From positions 558,001 to 622,000 of the forward strand of contig NW_015622543.1 of NCBI RefSeq assembly GCF_000835495.1: DNA of 64,000 bases, read 5' to 3'. A program made the position numbers and the translations under genes. A model generated the notes under the pieces. That model was not told the origin of the DNA. It did not search any database and saw nothing but the letters and a program-made list of their open reading frames with translations. The DNA comes from Cladophialophora immunda. Its lineage: Eukaryota > Ascomycota > Eurotiomycetes > Chaetothyriales > Herpotrichiellaceae. Shown one piece after another: positions 20,706 to 29,260 of this stretch. Position 1 is the first letter of the stretch, and each line of letters begins with the position of its first letter.

Positions 20706-21851
20706 TTAACGCCAGAAGACTTCTCCACGCATCAGCATTCGCGCAGTTCTGTGCAAGACAGCACTTTCCACCTGACCATTACGCATCTGAGCGCCGACTT
20801 CTACCTTACCGGAGGGGTGGCCCACCGAAATTATTCCTGACGATCGAGTACTATCTCTCAACGAGTATGGCAGAGTCCCTGGGATGTTACATGCCACCCC
20901 CAAGTTGAGAGCAATGGTTAAAGGTATGGCTCGATGTGTCTGTCCCATAGACAAGACTCTCGCAACGAGGTCGACGTCCTTTGATGTCGGCTGAGGCGTC
21001 GCAACGAGAACCATTTTGGGGATACTGTCCACCTTTGGATCTAAACCCATCATGCGTGCTCCTTCTCTGCGAATTGCATCCAACAGATCCATCTTGCCAA
21101 TATTTCCATCCAGTTGATCGGGCGATATGTTGGCATCGATCCCTGCATCTGAAGCCTGAAGGATGACGGCTGGGTTTGCCACGTCGACCAGTGAAACTCG
21201 CAAAGTGAGCGGAGCCCGGTCTTCCTGGTTGTGCGGCAGAGTCAAGAGATCAACAGGGTTCCCCGTAGGTAAGCTCCTGGCCGTCTTAGAACCTCCCGGG
21301 CTCACAAAGGACAACGTGATCCGTGAGCCCGTACCGGGCACACCGTCAATGGAATAGGTCCCTTCAGGGTTGAATCTCAGTTTAGCACCGTGGTTAACTG
21401 CAAATCGGGAGTGAATTATCTTGTTGGTGTTGGTGTTGAATATTCGAACGGTGACTGTTCGCTCAGAGCCTTCCACATCGCTCTCAACGGCAGGGTCAAT
21501 GAGTCCTTCATCAAGGGCAAAGGGGCCAACTGCCGCAGTCATGTTGCCACAGGTGCCAGCGAGATCCATCTTGCCGTCCTTGATACCCATCTGGATGAAT
21601 GTGTAGTCGACGTCTGCATCTGGCCGCAGGGATGGCTCGATTATGCAGGCTTTGCTCAAAGACGAGACTCCTCCGCCCATGCCGTTGAGCTGGCGTCCAT
21701 AGGGGTCCGGCGACCCCAAAGCTCCCGCAAGTAAGGGTTGCCAGTCTTCTTCATCTGCAGGGAGATGGTGTCGCTGGATCATTAATGCTTTGGAGGTGCC
21801 TCCCCGGTAGAACGTGGCTGGAAGAGATGGTACAGTGTCGTAGGAACCCAT
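20706..21851 (-). CDS. PrpF-family isomerase (aconitate/methylaconitate isomerase-like)
   Basis: This single exon of 381 residues has an ATG at 21851. It begins with the PrpF hallmark PATFYRGGTSKAL (residues 11-23), then GGGVSSLSKACII with K67, and DLAGTCGNMTAAVGPFAL with C101. The K67-C101 spacing of 34 equals that of the catalytic Lys73/Cys107 pair of bacterial PrpF, so the active site looks intact. The family has the diaminopimelate-epimerase fold and moves double bonds or isomerises aconitates. PrpF converts 2-methyl-trans-aconitate to the cis form, and the Ustilago itaconate-cluster enzyme Adi1 makes trans- from cis-aconitate. Beside a TcuA-like dehydrogenase it probably turns a trans- or shifted aconitate into cis-aconitate. 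Two CGG-N11-CCG sites lie 147 and 183 bp upstream. Confidence 0.9.
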   Translation of the reverse strand: MGSYDTVPSLPATFYRGGTSKALMIQRHHLPADEEDWQPLLAGALGSPDPYGRQLNGMGGGVSSLSKACIIEPSLRPDADVDYTFIQMGIKDGKMDLAGTCGNMTAAVGPFALDEGLIDPAVESDVEGSERTVTVRIFNTNTNKIIHSRFAVNHGAKLRFNPEGTYSIDGVPGTGSRITLSFVSPGGSKTARSLPTGNPVDLLTLPHNQEDRAPLTLRVSLVDVANPAVILQASDAGIDANISPDQLDGNIGKMDLLDAIRREGARMMGLDPKVDSIPKMVLVATPQPTSKDVDLVARVLSMGQTHRAIPLTIALNLGVACNIPGTLPYSLRDSTRSSGIISVGHPSGKVEVGAQMRNGQVESAVLHRTARMLMRGEVFWR

Positions 21852-21997
21852 AGCGAGGAAACGCTCGTGTGACTAAGCAAGGCTGGGTGATATCGAGCAT
21901 CAGGACAGGAGTTTACCTCAGCTGCTCGAATCTATTAAAGTCGCAAGGAGCCTGCTGTGCTTCAAAATTAGAAAACGATCTGTTTTACAGGTGGCAT

Positions 21998-22014
21998 CGG
22001 ACTGAAATCAGCCG
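21998..22014. promoter_or_regulatory. CGG-N11-CCG site 7, upstream of PrpF-like gene
   Basis: The spacer begins with A and ends with G. The site is 147 bp upstream of the ATG, the same distance as the site at the hydrolase gene. Confidence 0.65.
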
Positions 22015-22033
22015 CGCTACATGACTGAGGATT

Positions 22034-22050
22034 CGGCGAGTCCCACTCCG
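22034..22050. promoter_or_regulatory. CGG-N11-CCG site 8, upstream of PrpF-like gene
   Basis: The spacer begins with C and ends with T. The site lies 36 bp from site 7, start to start. Confidence 0.65.
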
Positions 22051-22211
22051 GTTCTAGAAAGCAAGCTTCTCGCAAGTGGGATAGCCGGGCGAAATTCAGC
22101 TCGTGGCTTTCGCTCTCTGGGTGTGAGTTGTGCTCTGAAAAGGGAAAAGTCTATTAGAGGATCGCGGACGTTTGAATGATAATGTGTTCGAGAAATAACT
22201 TGTTTCGAACC

Positions 22212-23675
22212 CTAGAGCTTTATGGTGAAAGGATCCCCCACGTCGTCACTCAGATCTATCATGACGTTCTTGAGGCGAGTATACTCCAATAAAGCTTCCG
22301 TTCCTCGCTCCTTGCCGTAGCCACTCTGTCCAAAACCACCAAATGGAGCCATGGCTGCGCTGGATCTATAGGTGTTGACCCAGACCTGTCCAGCATTCAG
22401 GCGACTGGCCATTATGTGAGCACGGCGAACGTTAGATGTCCAGACTCCTGCTGCTAGGCCAAACTTGGTGCCGTTGGCGATCTTGACTGCCTGATCCTCC
22501 GTGTGAAACGGTATCAAGGCCAAGACAGGACCAAATACCTCGTTCTGCGCTAAAGCGCTTTTTGGATCAACGTCGCCAAACACAGTAGGGGCTACAAAGA
22601 GACCACCCATTTTCTCGCTTGCTGCACGACCTCCAGTAAGCAGCTTAGCTCCATCCTTTTCGGCCTCCTCGATATAGCGATGAATAGCTTCCCACTGGCC
22701 CCGGTGAGCAACAGGCCCAAAGTCTGTCGTTATGTCCTGCGGGTCACCAAAGCGTATCGTCTTAATGCGTTCTAATATTCCCTGGAGCACTTTATCGTAG
22801 ATTGAATGGTGAATGAGAAGTCGTGACCCGGCGATACAAGTCTGCCCCGAGGCTGCAAAGATACCTGCAACGCTGCCTAGAATTGCTCGGTCTAGCTCGG
22901 CATCCTCGAGGATGATATTGGCGGACTTGCCTCCTAATTCAAGTGTGATAGGTACGATGTTGTCAGCGGCCTGCTTGGCGATTAATCGACCAACATTCAC
23001 GCTCCCCGTAAAGCTGATATGTCTAATAGACGAATGTGTCACCAGTGAGTGGCCTATCTCAGCCTTGCCAGCGACCACATTGACAACGCCAGGCGGAAAT
23101 CCTGCTCGGCTAACAAGTTTGGCGAAGTATAAGGTGCTCGCTGTGGTAAACTCGCTTGGCTTGATAACACAAGTGTTACCAGCAGCGAGGCATGGTGCGA
23201 GTTTGTTGGTGAGAATTGCGATAGGGCTATTCCATGGGGTTATAAGCGCACAAACCCCAATAGGCTCGCGCCTAGTGAAGTCAAATGCTTGAGGGTTGTC
23301 GAGGGGTTTCGTTTCGCCGACTAACTTGTCTGCCATTCCGGCAAAAAACCGGTAGTTTCGTGCTGAAAAGAACATCTGGCTTTTGGTTTCACGACGGATC
23401 TTGCCATTGTCCAACGTTTCAATCTGGGATAAGGCTTCGGCCTCTTCTTCGATGAGGTCTGCAAGCCGGAGCATCAACTTGGCCCGTTGTACACCTGGTA
23501 CTCCGCTCCAAGGCTCAAACGCGGCCTTGGCGACGTTGACAGCATTTCGGACATCTTGCACTGAAGCCTGGGCTATTCTAGCCCAAGGCTGCTCGGTGTA
23601 TGGGTTCAGGGCATCCTCGTAAGCAGAGCTGCCTTTGCACTCGGTGCCATTGATGTACAGTTCAAATGTTTGCAT
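22212..23675 (-). CDS. NAD(P)-dependent aldehyde dehydrogenase
   Basis: This single exon of 487 residues runs from the ATG at 23675; the reading frame extends upstream only with non-ATG codons. All catalytic features are present: N149 in TPWNSP, E246 in LELGGKSANI and the nucleophile C280 in GQTCIAGSR. The FGGFGQSGYGKERG block near the end is typical of class I/II ALDHs. It oxidises an aldehyde to a carboxylate in the cytosol. Its place beside the SDR suggests it takes the aldehyde made there. Two CGG-N11-CCG sites lie 252 and 316 bp upstream. A Mutator-like element is inserted just beyond them, separating it from the divergent hydrolase gene. Confidence 0.92.
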   Translation of the reverse strand: MQTFELYINGTECKGSSAYEDALNPYTEQPWARIAQASVQDVRNAVNVAKAAFEPWSGVPGVQRAKLMLRLADLIEEEAEALSQIETLDNGKIRRETKSQMFFSARNYRFFAGMADKLVGETKPLDNPQAFDFTRREPIGVCALITPWNSPIAILTNKLAPCLAAGNTCVIKPSEFTTASTLYFAKLVSRAGFPPGVVNVVAGKAEIGHSLVTHSSIRHISFTGSVNVGRLIAKQAADNIVPITLELGGKSANIILEDAELDRAILGSVAGIFAASGQTCIAGSRLLIHHSIYDKVLQGILERIKTIRFGDPQDITTDFGPVAHRGQWEAIHRYIEEAEKDGAKLLTGGRAASEKMGGLFVAPTVFGDVDPKSALAQNEVFGPVLALIPFHTEDQAVKIANGTKFGLAAGVWTSNVRRAHIMASRLNAGQVWVNTYRSSAAMAPFGGFGQSGYGKERGTEALLEYTRLKNVMIDLSDDVGDPFTIKL

Positions 23676-23926
23676 TATGCTTAGCGAGACCGTCAAGTGA
23701 GCGCACAAAGCTGATTTTCGTGGATGGCTCCAACGTTTTGAATGATATTGACTCCGGCCATGACTGTTGTCTATTGACCATGAGTCCTAATTAGGCCAAT
23801 TATATCAATCTAATGCCACAATCAGGCTCAATCGCACACTTCAGAGCAAAATCACAGACCTCATGACACGACTGGCTTCTTTGGATCGAATCTGTGGCTC
23901 ATACGACATCGGCTTCGCGAGATGTG

Positions 23927-23943
23927 CGGAATGACTCGCTCCG
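23927..23943. promoter_or_regulatory. CGG-N11-CCG site 9, upstream of aldehyde dehydrogenase
   Basis: The spacer begins with A and ends with T. The site is 252 bp upstream of the ATG. Confidence 0.65.
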
Positions 23944-23990
23944 AGAAAGACAGAGGGGGCCACCGAAACGCGGGGCATATATTGCTTAGC

Positions 23991-24007
23991 CGGCAAGTGT
24001 GTTGCCG
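23991..24007. promoter_or_regulatory. CGG-N11-CCG site 10, upstream of aldehyde dehydrogenase
   Basis: The spacer begins with C and ends with G. The site is 64 bp from site 9, start to start, and 258 bp from the left end of the transposon. Confidence 0.65.
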
Positions 24008-24265
24008 AGGACATTGAGAGGCCGCAACGATTAACAAATATTCCAAGCCAAAATTGACCAAGTATGTGGAAGCGCTGATATCGAGTGTATACCCTTGAAC
24101 CATCGTTGAACAATGTCAACGCAATCACGAAAGCGACGATGTGGTCGTCCAGCGGACTTCACATCGATGTTAGGCTGGATGGTCTAGCTTGATAGCCACT
24201 CGAAGGCACCCACCGTGACTGAGCTCACTCGTTCGTGGAATGTTCTACTCCGGGAAACAGGAATT

Positions 24266-24319
24266 GGGAATGACTCAGGACAGCAACTTCGACAGCAACT
24301 TCGTACAACAGCAACTTCG
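24266..24319 (+). repeat. Left MULE terminal inverted repeat with three 11-bp motifs
   Basis: The TIR begins GGGAATGACTCAGGA and contains CAGCAACTTCG three times within its last 40 bases. Repeats of this kind near MULE ends are likely transposase-binding sites. Confidence 0.9.
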
Positions 24320-24467
24320 GTAGATACTCGGCAAAAACTAACCCCACCTATTTTGTATGGGGATCAATTCTCCTGTGTATAAATCTAGCTCCTTGTGTAA
24401 TCCTTGACCTCGCCGCCGCCTGACCTCGTCGCCGCCTGTTTATATAGCCAACCTTGGTGTTGATCTC

Positions 24468-27050
24468 TCAGTTATCCTGTGAATCAGGCAGGAAGCCTTG
24501 TTGCCGGGCCTCGACTAGCCTAGTAGTCCGTTTGCGGACTCGTTTACCTCTACCACCACCGATCGCAGGCGGCGCTGTCGATGGTGGTAAGGCCAGTTCA
24601 GGAGAGTCCTCAGGCGAAGGACTGCGGCGCGGCCGTGGCCGTTCTGGCGTCTGAGGCACTAGGCGTGTTAGCCTAGTCAAGGTCGATGGCGGAGGGGTCT
24701 CTGGCACATCTGCCACCTCTTCCTCCCTAGTGTTTTCTATAGTAATCGGAGGTGGTCGATGTCTCTGTGGTGCCTGAACGACGTTCTGGACACCACTAGG
24801 CGTAAATCGAAAGGTGTGCATAAACGCCTCTTGAGGCCTCTTATGCGGCCGATCGAGTGCCTCTTGATAGCGCTGTTCCTGCCTCTCTGCCTGGTGTTGC
24901 CTGCGCTCCTGGCGCTCGCCGATCTCGCTAGCGATCAAGGCCCTCTCTGTTATCCTGCCGTGTTCACGTCTCTTTACCCAGGTCCGATTAGGCACAGGAT
25001 CGGGCGCGCCGATAGGCAGGTTCTGTAGATCGCGGCGTCGTTCACCCAGGCGGATCAAGTCTCGTTCCATCCGTTCCTATAGACGCTCTCGTTACCTATT
25101 AAATCGCTCCCTTTCAGTGCTCTTAAGGCCCTCTCGGATCTACTCAATTATCCGCCAATTTATCATCGATTCCGTGACCTCTTACCGTGGGTAAATGTCG
25201 ATAATCTAGTAGGTTGGAAACTAATTCGTGGAGGTGATTTGCGGCCCGTTTAGCCACCACTGCGGATGAAGGAGTGTCCTTGGGATAGGCTCGCCAGTCT
25301 GCTAGGCGCGCGCGAGGTAGTGTCTACAGGGTAGGAGGAACTGTTTCAGCAATAGACAGTTATAGTCGCCTAGGTCAGTATCTGAGGCCATTAGTTCACA
25401 GAGACTAGTCCACTCGTTCGTAACCTTTCTGAGGGCATAATCGCTGATAGAGAATCGTAAGTGTTGAAAGATCGCGCCCTAGGCACAGCGTGGATAACTT
25501 GCAAGCGAGGAACTGTCCGACTCAGCGATCTCTTTGACAACCCCCCTAACCGTTTGGTAGAGCCGTTTTATCGCTGTCTCAAGGTCCAGTTGGCCGTTAG
25601 TTATCTGAGTAACCACGTTGTGGTAGGACTCAGATCGCTGGCTAGATCGATGGCTGAGATTTGGTAGTTCCGCTGTGTGGAACTTGATAACGCGGTCTTC
25701 CTTATCACGCCATTCATCGAGATATTTAGGTTCCAGGAGCCGCGATTGTAGGTCGTTCCGTCTAGTCTCAAGTTCCTCTTGAGTGCCTACATTGATATAG
25801 GCCTAGGCGAGGTCAGCGAGGCCCTCGACAGTGTCTCTAGCGCTATCGCGATAGCCTTTGATTTGGTCTGTCTTATGACCCATCCTACGGAACTTCGCCT
25901 TCATCGCCTCCACAGCGTGCTAGTTACAGATCTGATGTCTGGCAGACGGAAATGACTGAGTAACTGATGAAACGATCGCCTTTGCCTGGTCTAAGATGAT
26001 AACCGTAGGCGGAATAACGCTCTCTGGTAAGTGTAACTTAAGACACTCCTAAAAGAAGGTATAGGAGGCGTGGTTCTCAGACGGACAGAATAAGAACGCC
26101 ACAGGAAAGGTCTTGCTATTGTTTAGCACACCAACTACAATAATCATAGGCATTCTCAGCCTATTTATATTGAAGGTTGCATCGATAATGTAGACAGATC
26201 CTATAACAAATCGAGAGGTCGCCTTGAGAAGGTCAAGGTGTGAGAACCAGATCTGCACACACTGCCTACTGACTACCATGCCAGTTGCCTCGTCAACTAC
26301 CTCCTCAAGTCGCGTTTCATATACAAAACCTTCCGCCTGGAGGGCCATAACTAGTCCGTTGATTATCTTCTGATCATCCTTTGAGGCTGGCTGGTATCTG
26401 ACTGAGTTATAGTACTCCTTAGACGTCAAGACGACACTAAGATCGATTGAATCAAGGATTCTGCGACTTGCAGAGAACTCGATAGTGTTGAGACGATGGG
26501 TCCTTGTATGGGCCTTTACGGCCTGAACCTCCTTAAGGCGCGATCTATGCCTAGCGAATATCAAAGGGTTCTCGCTGAGTGTGTGGCCTATATGCTCAAG
26601 AGACTTAACAGTAAGGATATAGCCTTTATTTCTACTGCCTCGTTTACTAATGGACTTCTAGGAGACACGGCAGGACCATCGGCACCCAGTGCCACGGATA
26701 TGCGTAGAATCACGCTTGCGATCTGACACTATTACGCCATCTTCGTTCCGCTCAACTGTCTCCTGGAGACCTCGTGTGTTGCGAGTGCCCTGGCCGTGGT
26801 ATATACACAGGAAGGAACTGCCAGGATGCTTAGGCGTTCCACCAGAAGACCTGACTATATCAAAGCCCTGGGATAGCGAGTATCCAACGAGGCGTCTATA
26901 GCAATCATCAATAGTGTCAAAAGGTTCGTCTGTAACAGGATCGGCAAGGTACGCAGGCGGCAAGGCGTTAACAGCCTTCTCAAGTGGCCTGCGGAGGTGG
27001 TCAGGACAGCCTGGCCTGGCGCGCCAGGCTGAAGATTGGGCACTCGCCAT
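24468..27050 (-). pseudogene. MULE transposase pseudogene
   Basis: The reading starts with an ATG at 27050 and a FAR1-like N-terminal region (to about 26660). It continues past a stop to the MULE transposase core: VYIIDATFNINRLRMP (first catalytic Asp), NNSKTFPVAFLFCPSE, and PTVIILDQAKAI. Next is the HQICN-stop-HAVEAMKAKF block, where MULEs have C-N-W-H. The C-terminal tail ends at 24468 with a Pro/Arg-rich stretch. In-frame stops are ambers at conserved Trp or Gln positions, such as after ASYTFF and inside ICN-stop-HAVEA. All are single G-to-A or C-to-T changes, as RIP makes. No autonomous activity is expected. Confidence 0.88.
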
Positions 27051-27221
27051 TGGTCAGAACATGAGGATCTCAACACCAAGGTTGGCTATATAGAACAGGC
27101 GGCGACGAGGTTAGGCGGCAGCGAGGTTAGGTGGCGATATTGACTCAATATTCGATTGTGTGACTTGCAAAAACGAGCGCCATACAAAATAGGTGGGGTT
27201 AGTTTTGGCCAAGCATTTAAG

Positions 27222-27275
27222 CGAAGTTGCTGTTGTACGAAGTTGCTGTCGAAGTTGCTGTCCTGAGTCATTCCC
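27222..27275 (-). repeat. Right MULE terminal inverted repeat
   Basis: This is the exact reverse complement of 24266-24319, with the same three copies of the 11-bp motif. It is followed by the CAGGAATT target duplication. Confidence 0.9.
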
Positions 27276-27320
27276 CAGGAATTTATAATGCAAAACGTGG
27301 GGCAGTTGAGCTCTTAGACT

Positions 27321-27337
27321 CGGCTAATTTGCTGCCG
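27321..27337. promoter_or_regulatory. CGG-N11-CCG site 11, upstream of hydrolase
   Basis: The spacer begins with C and ends with G. The site is 147 bp upstream of the ATG at 27484 and only 46 bp from the right end of the MULE. Confidence 0.65.
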
Positions 27338-27483
27338 AGGACTGGGATTCGACGTAAGATCGATCAGTGGAGCAGATCCTAGTGGGCAGCTAGGAGTTGG
27401 CGACACGGGTAGTACGGGAGCTCAGAGTTGGAGAAATTTCAAGAGGGGTTGCCATAGAAGGATCATCTAGGCCTGGATCGTAT

Positions 27484-28470
27484 ATGTCGTCCTCGCCCAT
27501 CACCAAGCATTTGTATAAGCTTACCAAAATGATGGAGTTTCCAAAACCATCTCACAATCAAATATATGTCAAGGTATCCGCCATCAACGCGGGCGAACTC
27601 ACCCTTCAAGAAAAGTACTTTGTAACTGATCCATCACCGGGAGCGAAGCAAACAGTTCCCTCCCTCTCATTCTTGATCCAACATGGGAGCACAAATCTAG
27701 TGTTCGATGGTGGACTGCGACATCGCCCTGAAGACTATAAGCCATCGGTCACCCAGAGGATCAAGAACTCTCTTCTGCCTTATAGGGTCACCACTGATGC
27801 GGCCGAATTTCTCCAGACTAATGGTCTCAATCCGGCAGAAGTGAACCTGATCATACTCAGCCACGTTCACTATGATCATATCGGCGATCCCACCACTTTT
27901 CCCAATGCTCGCTACGTGGTAGGATCCGGCGCCATCAAGACTATGCAAGGCCATGGACCAGGCTACGAGATTTCACTCTTCGAATCCGATCTGTTCAACA
28001 ATCACGAGGTAGTGGAACTTCCACCTGTTCTGTCCTCAAGCAACCAGCAATTAATATCGCCATCTCTCGTCTCCCAGGATCCGAATCACAAGTGGCGTCC
28101 TTTGGGCCCTTTTCCTGCCGCATTGGATTTCTTCGGTGACGGCTCGCTATATGTGATTGACGCCCCGGGTCATATGGAAGGGCATATTAATGTGCTAGCC
28201 CGAATACAGCCCAAACAATGGGTCTACTTGGGCGGCGACGCGTGTCATGATCCGCGTATTCTCACGGGAGAAAAGGACCTCGCTGTCTATCAAGATATCC
28301 ACGGCCAAGATAGATGCGCGCACTTCGACAAAGAGCGTGCAGCTGAAACAGTGGGAAGGATCAGAACGTTGCTGAAGCCACATGGAGAACACAACTTTGA
28401 GGTCATTCTGGCGCATGATCATGTTTGGTATGCTGAGAATCGATATCGTTTCTTTCCTAATCACTTGTGA
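27484..28470 (+). CDS. Metallo-beta-lactamase-fold hydrolase (lactonase-like)
   Basis: This single exon is 328 residues when started at the ATG at 27484; the frame is open upstream only from a TTG at 27397. A second possible start is MM at 27529. The zinc-binding H-x-H-x-D-H motif is HVHYDH (H127, H129, D131, H132). It is followed by APGHMEGH, LGGDACHD and a terminal AHDHVWY. These give the five His and two Asp ligands of the family. The arrangement resembles AHL-lactonase-like fungal MBL proteins, so opening of a lactone or cleavage of an ester is plausible. It carries the cluster site CGG-N11-CCG 147 bp upstream. It was divergent from the aldehyde dehydrogenase before the MULE insertion pushed the two 3 kb apart. 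Confidence 0.85.
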   Translation: MSSSPITKHLYKLTKMMEFPKPSHNQIYVKVSAINAGELTLQEKYFVTDPSPGAKQTVPSLSFLIQHGSTNLVFDGGLRHRPEDYKPSVTQRIKNSLLPYRVTTDAAEFLQTNGLNPAEVNLIILSHVHYDHIGDPTTFPNARYVVGSGAIKTMQGHGPGYEISLFESDLFNNHEVVELPPVLSSSNQQLISPSLVSQDPNHKWRPLGPFPAALDFFGDGSLYVIDAPGHMEGHINVLARIQPKQWVYLGGDACHDPRILTGEKDLAVYQDIHGQDRCAHFDKERAAETVGRIRTLLKPHGEHNFEVILAHDHVWYAENRYRFFPNHL

Positions 28471-29260
28471 AGTACAAGCACCTCTTTTTTGGGCTCATAT
28501 GGTCCACGAGGCATATAAAATTCTATTCCACGGGCAGATCTACTAGTCTGGCGTGGGAGTACAAAGCCCTCTTCCTCAATCGAGACTTGCCTGTCTATTA
28601 TCTTCCATCTCTGCTGCCTTTGAAAAGATGTCTGCCTGCGAAAAGGGGGGAAATGCGAAATTGTGAAATATGAGGAGCAGGAGAAATCGTGGGGGTTGGA
28701 GACGGGGTTTCACTTCCCGGTAGTGGCATAGATAGACAAAGTAGTTGTTCTTAGCCAAAGTACTACAATGGCTATAGTGTCGGCGAGGCAGGAATCCCTC
28801 CCTTCGATACAGATGTCTCGCTTACAGGGGTTTGAAACCGAATCCGCCGTGCCCATACTTTCCTTTGCCCTACGTTGTGATAGCTGCCTCGGTATTTTGA
28901 ACGACAAGGTAAATTCTTCAAATGTGGCTACCTACGTCTTGAAACTTGATCGATGTTGGGCATTGAACGGGTTGCATGCGAAGCTCTACTGAGGACTACC
29001 ATGTCCAAGCGATTTTACTACTCGCCCGTGCCTGGCCAGCTATATGTGACCAGAATCTCCTGTGTGCATATAAGAGATAGCCTCCTGATGAGCTCTCAGA
29101 ATCAAATCAATGTAGTTCTTTCTCTCTCCTGGCTTGCAATCAAAGGACCGGTGCGGCTCTGTTTTGGGGCTAGAAACGTTCACTGAAGAATTCAAAGTGC
29201 TCTTCGGTATTCTTCACATGAACACTAGAATCATCTCAAGATCACCCCTGACATGAATCT
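28471..29260. other. Intergenic, nothing recognised
   Basis: This is the gap between the convergent ends of the hydrolase and permease 2. It has only short ORFs without motifs. Confidence 0.5.

Larger units (their letters stand above)
24266..27275 (-). mobile_element. Mutator-like (MULE) DNA transposon with TIRs and 8-bp target duplication
   Basis: The 3,010-bp element is bounded by perfect 54-bp terminal inverted repeats (24266-24319 and 27222-27275), with weaker inverted similarity continuing to about 200 bp at each end. Identical CAGGAATT copies at 24258-24265 and 27276-27283 form an 8-bp target duplication. The internal minus-strand reading is a MULE transposase broken by amber codons. 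The intact TIRs and target duplication point to recent insertion, yet the coding region already carries RIP-type changes. It landed between two divergently transcribed cluster genes without cutting either coding region or the CGG-N11-CCG sites. Confidence 0.93.

Noticed and set aside
24266..27275. hAT-family interpretation based on the 8-bp target duplication
   Set aside because: The transposase motifs (DATFNINRLRMP, CN-stop-HAVEA) and TIRs of at least 54 bp are Mutator-like; MULE duplications of 8-11 bp include this length.
27397..27483. Longer N terminus of the metallo-beta-lactamase protein
   Set aside because: The upstream extension opens only with TTG, overlaps promoter DNA and does not resemble the family's N terminus.
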